NCBI RefSeq assembly: GCF_028888695.1 | Contig: NZ_PNFF01000001.1 | Span: forward strand, 1,373,501-1,437,500 | Direction: 5' to 3' | Length of the DNA: 64,000 bases | From: Bacillus methanolicus | GTDB taxonomy: Bacteria; Bacillota; Bacilli; Bacillales; Cytobacillaceae | Shown here: positions 62,737 through 64,000 of the stretch, piece by piece | How positions within the stretch are numbered: the first letter of the stretch is position 1 | Layout of the letters: the number at the start of each line of letters is the position of its first letter | Translations under genes and position numbers: made by a program | Notes under the pieces: generated by a model | Databases searched by the model: none | What the model saw: only the letters and a program-made list of their open reading frames with translations | What the model was told of the DNA's origin: nothing

Positions 62737-64000
62737 ATGCACATTGAAATTCAACGTAAAGCTGAGAGTTCACTTTCTAAGCAAATATACGTATCTATTG
62801 TCGATCACATCCGTTCAGGACTCCTGCAAGAAGGAATACAATTGCCTTCCGTACGGGATCTATCAAAACAGCTCGGAGTGAGTTTGGTTACAGTAGTGAA
62901 GGCGTATAAGGAACTAGAACAAGACGGTTTTGTTACCTCAGTCCAAGGAAAAGGGACATTCGTAAATACGGAAAGAAAAGAGGTTGTAGATACAAAACAG
63001 GAGGCTTACTCTTTTAATTGGCAACTATCTGTGCAAGATTATTTACCTAGATCTCAGTTCGCCCGTTTTCATCAAGTCCCTGAGAGAATTCATCTTTCAT
63101 CTTCTATGATTGATCCTGGACTTCTTCCTAATCGAAATTTAGAGCGAGAGATTCATCAAGTGCTTTCTGAAAACCCAAGAATTTTATCTCAATATGGAGA
63201 GATTCAAGGTGATGCACAACTGAGACATGCAATGTATGAGTATTTAAAAAGACTTGGGGTTCCTGCTGCACCTGAAAACATTTTAGTTACTAGTGGATCA
63301 CAACAAGGAATCGATCTTGTTGCTCGTACATTTGTTGGACCAGGTGATGTGGTTGTGATGGAAGCCCCTACCTATCCAGGAGCAATTGATGTTTTTCGGG
63401 GGAGAGGAGCTACAATACTTACCGTGCCAGTTGATCATAATGGAATGCGGGTAGACATACTTCAAAATTTATGTGACAAATACAAACCAAAAGTTATTTA
63501 TACAATTCCTACTTTTCATAATCCAACAGGTTCTGTTATGACTCCAAAGCGCCGTAGACAGATTCTTGATATAGCTCAAAGCATCCAAAGCATTATTATT
63601 GAGGACGATCCATGGAGTGAGATTTACTTTGATAAAAAACCACCAGTTCCCATTAAAAGTATAGATCCCTACGGTCATGTGATTTATTTGAAAGGGTTAA
63701 GCAAAACACTAGCGCCAGGTTGTAGGATCGGAATATTAGTTGCTTCTGGTTCCATATTCAGTCGTCTATTGGCAGCCAAGGCAAATACCGATTTAGGAAG
63801 TCCTTTGCTTACACAAAAGGCAATCTTACCATTTATTAAATCTAAAAAAATGACCGATCATATGAAAAAACTAAGAACTGCTCTGAGGATAAGACGCGAT
63901 ATGGTTCTTGAGGTACTTTCACAACATGCGCCTTCTGAGGTGTCATGGATAATCCCGCAGGGGGGATTAAATCTTTGGGTTAGTCTTCCTTCTTGGATTG
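62737..64000 (+). CDS. MocR-type (GntR/aminotransferase fusion) regulator, cut by the window end
   Basis: 421 codons are visible and the frame is still open at the window end. Residues about 10-75 form a GntR winged helix (LPSVRDLSKQLGVSLVTVVKAYKELEQDGFV). The rest is a class I aminotransferase domain with NPTGSVMTP and the PLP-binding Lys in YLKGLSKTLAPGCRIG. Such regulators use PLP or an amino compound as effector. AAGGAGA precedes ATG 62737. It is divergent from the phzF/azlC remnant operon, a likely target. Confidence 0.92.
   Translation, partial: MHIEIQRKAESSLSKQIYVSIVDHIRSGLLQEGIQLPSVRDLSKQLGVSLVTVVKAYKELEQDGFVTSVQGKGTFVNTERKEVVDTKQEAYSFNWQLSVQDYLPRSQFARFHQVPERIHLSSSMIDPGLLPNRNLEREIHQVLSENPRILSQYGEIQGDAQLRHAMYEYLKRLGVPAAPENILVTSGSQQGIDLVARTFVGPGDVVVMEAPTYPGAIDVFRGRGATILTVPVDHNGMRVDILQNLCDKYKPKVIYTIPTFHNPTGSVMTPKRRRQILDIAQSIQSIIIEDDPWSEIYFDKKPPVPIKSIDPYGHVIYLKGLSKTLAPGCRIGILVASGSIFSRLLAAKANTDLGSPLLTQKAILPFIKSKKMTDHMKKLRTALRIRRDMVLEVLSQHAPSEVSWIIPQGGLNLWVSLPSWI

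Overview
The window reads as chromosome of a low-GC Gram-positive bacterium of the Bacillaceae. The genes are strongly Bacillus-like: AGGAGG ribosome sites, several TTG and GTG starts, a CsoR-CopZ-CopA copper operon, a CzrA/CzcD pair, a germination-type LysM protein and an iron-dependent alcohol dehydrogenase very close to the Bacillus methanolicus methanol dehydrogenase as I remember it. The species cannot be fixed from the sequence alone. No rRNA, tRNA or CRISPR array was found.

Layout. 1-5 kb: a broken IS3 element, a decayed copy of a DsbA-like gene, a Nudix hydrolase, a uracil-DNA-glycosylase-like protein and three unrecognised genes. 5.1-11.1 kb: a compact, visibly GC-richer cluster on the minus strand for a linear azole-containing peptide of the heterocycloanthracin/sonorensin type. 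It holds a Cys-every-third-residue precursor, a ThiF-like maturation protein, a fused leader-binding/YcaO cyclodehydratase and a two-domain SagB dehydrogenase. No transporter or immunity gene is nearby. 11.5-19 kb: nucleoside hydrolase, DsbA-like oxidoreductase, two amino-acid permeases (one behind a T-box-like leader) and a Na+/H+ antiporter. 19.2-24.3 kb: csoR-copZ-copA and glnK-amtB. 25.6-29.8 kb: a cobalamin riboswitch in front of ribonucleotide reductase alpha, beta and a flavodoxin, which implies that a B12-dependent reductase exists elsewhere in the genome.

30-41.3 kb is a worn heavy-metal island: a merA remnant, arsRBC, cadCA, a PCYCGC lipoprotein, an mntH remnant, czrA and czcD. In two neighbouring, divergent genes here (cadA and the PCYCGC lipoprotein) the reading frame is intact except for one TGA. 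In both it stands exactly at the first Cys of a conserved CxxC motif. This could be two nonsense mutations or sequence errors, or selenocysteine recoding, and it is the most unusual signal in the window.

42-48 kb carries IS1182 debris, tandem DUF1801 copies, a resolvase remnant, a class V aminotransferase and a full IS66 element. 48-64 kb is ordinary chromosome: DUF817 protein, MFS and MATE exporters, luciferase-like oxidoreductase, SRPBCC protein, alcohol/methanol dehydrogenase, isochorismatase-like protein, Dps, LysM-Gmad2 protein, PhzF and a MocR regulator cut by the window end. Dispersed intergenic repeats and decayed gene fragments occur throughout this part.
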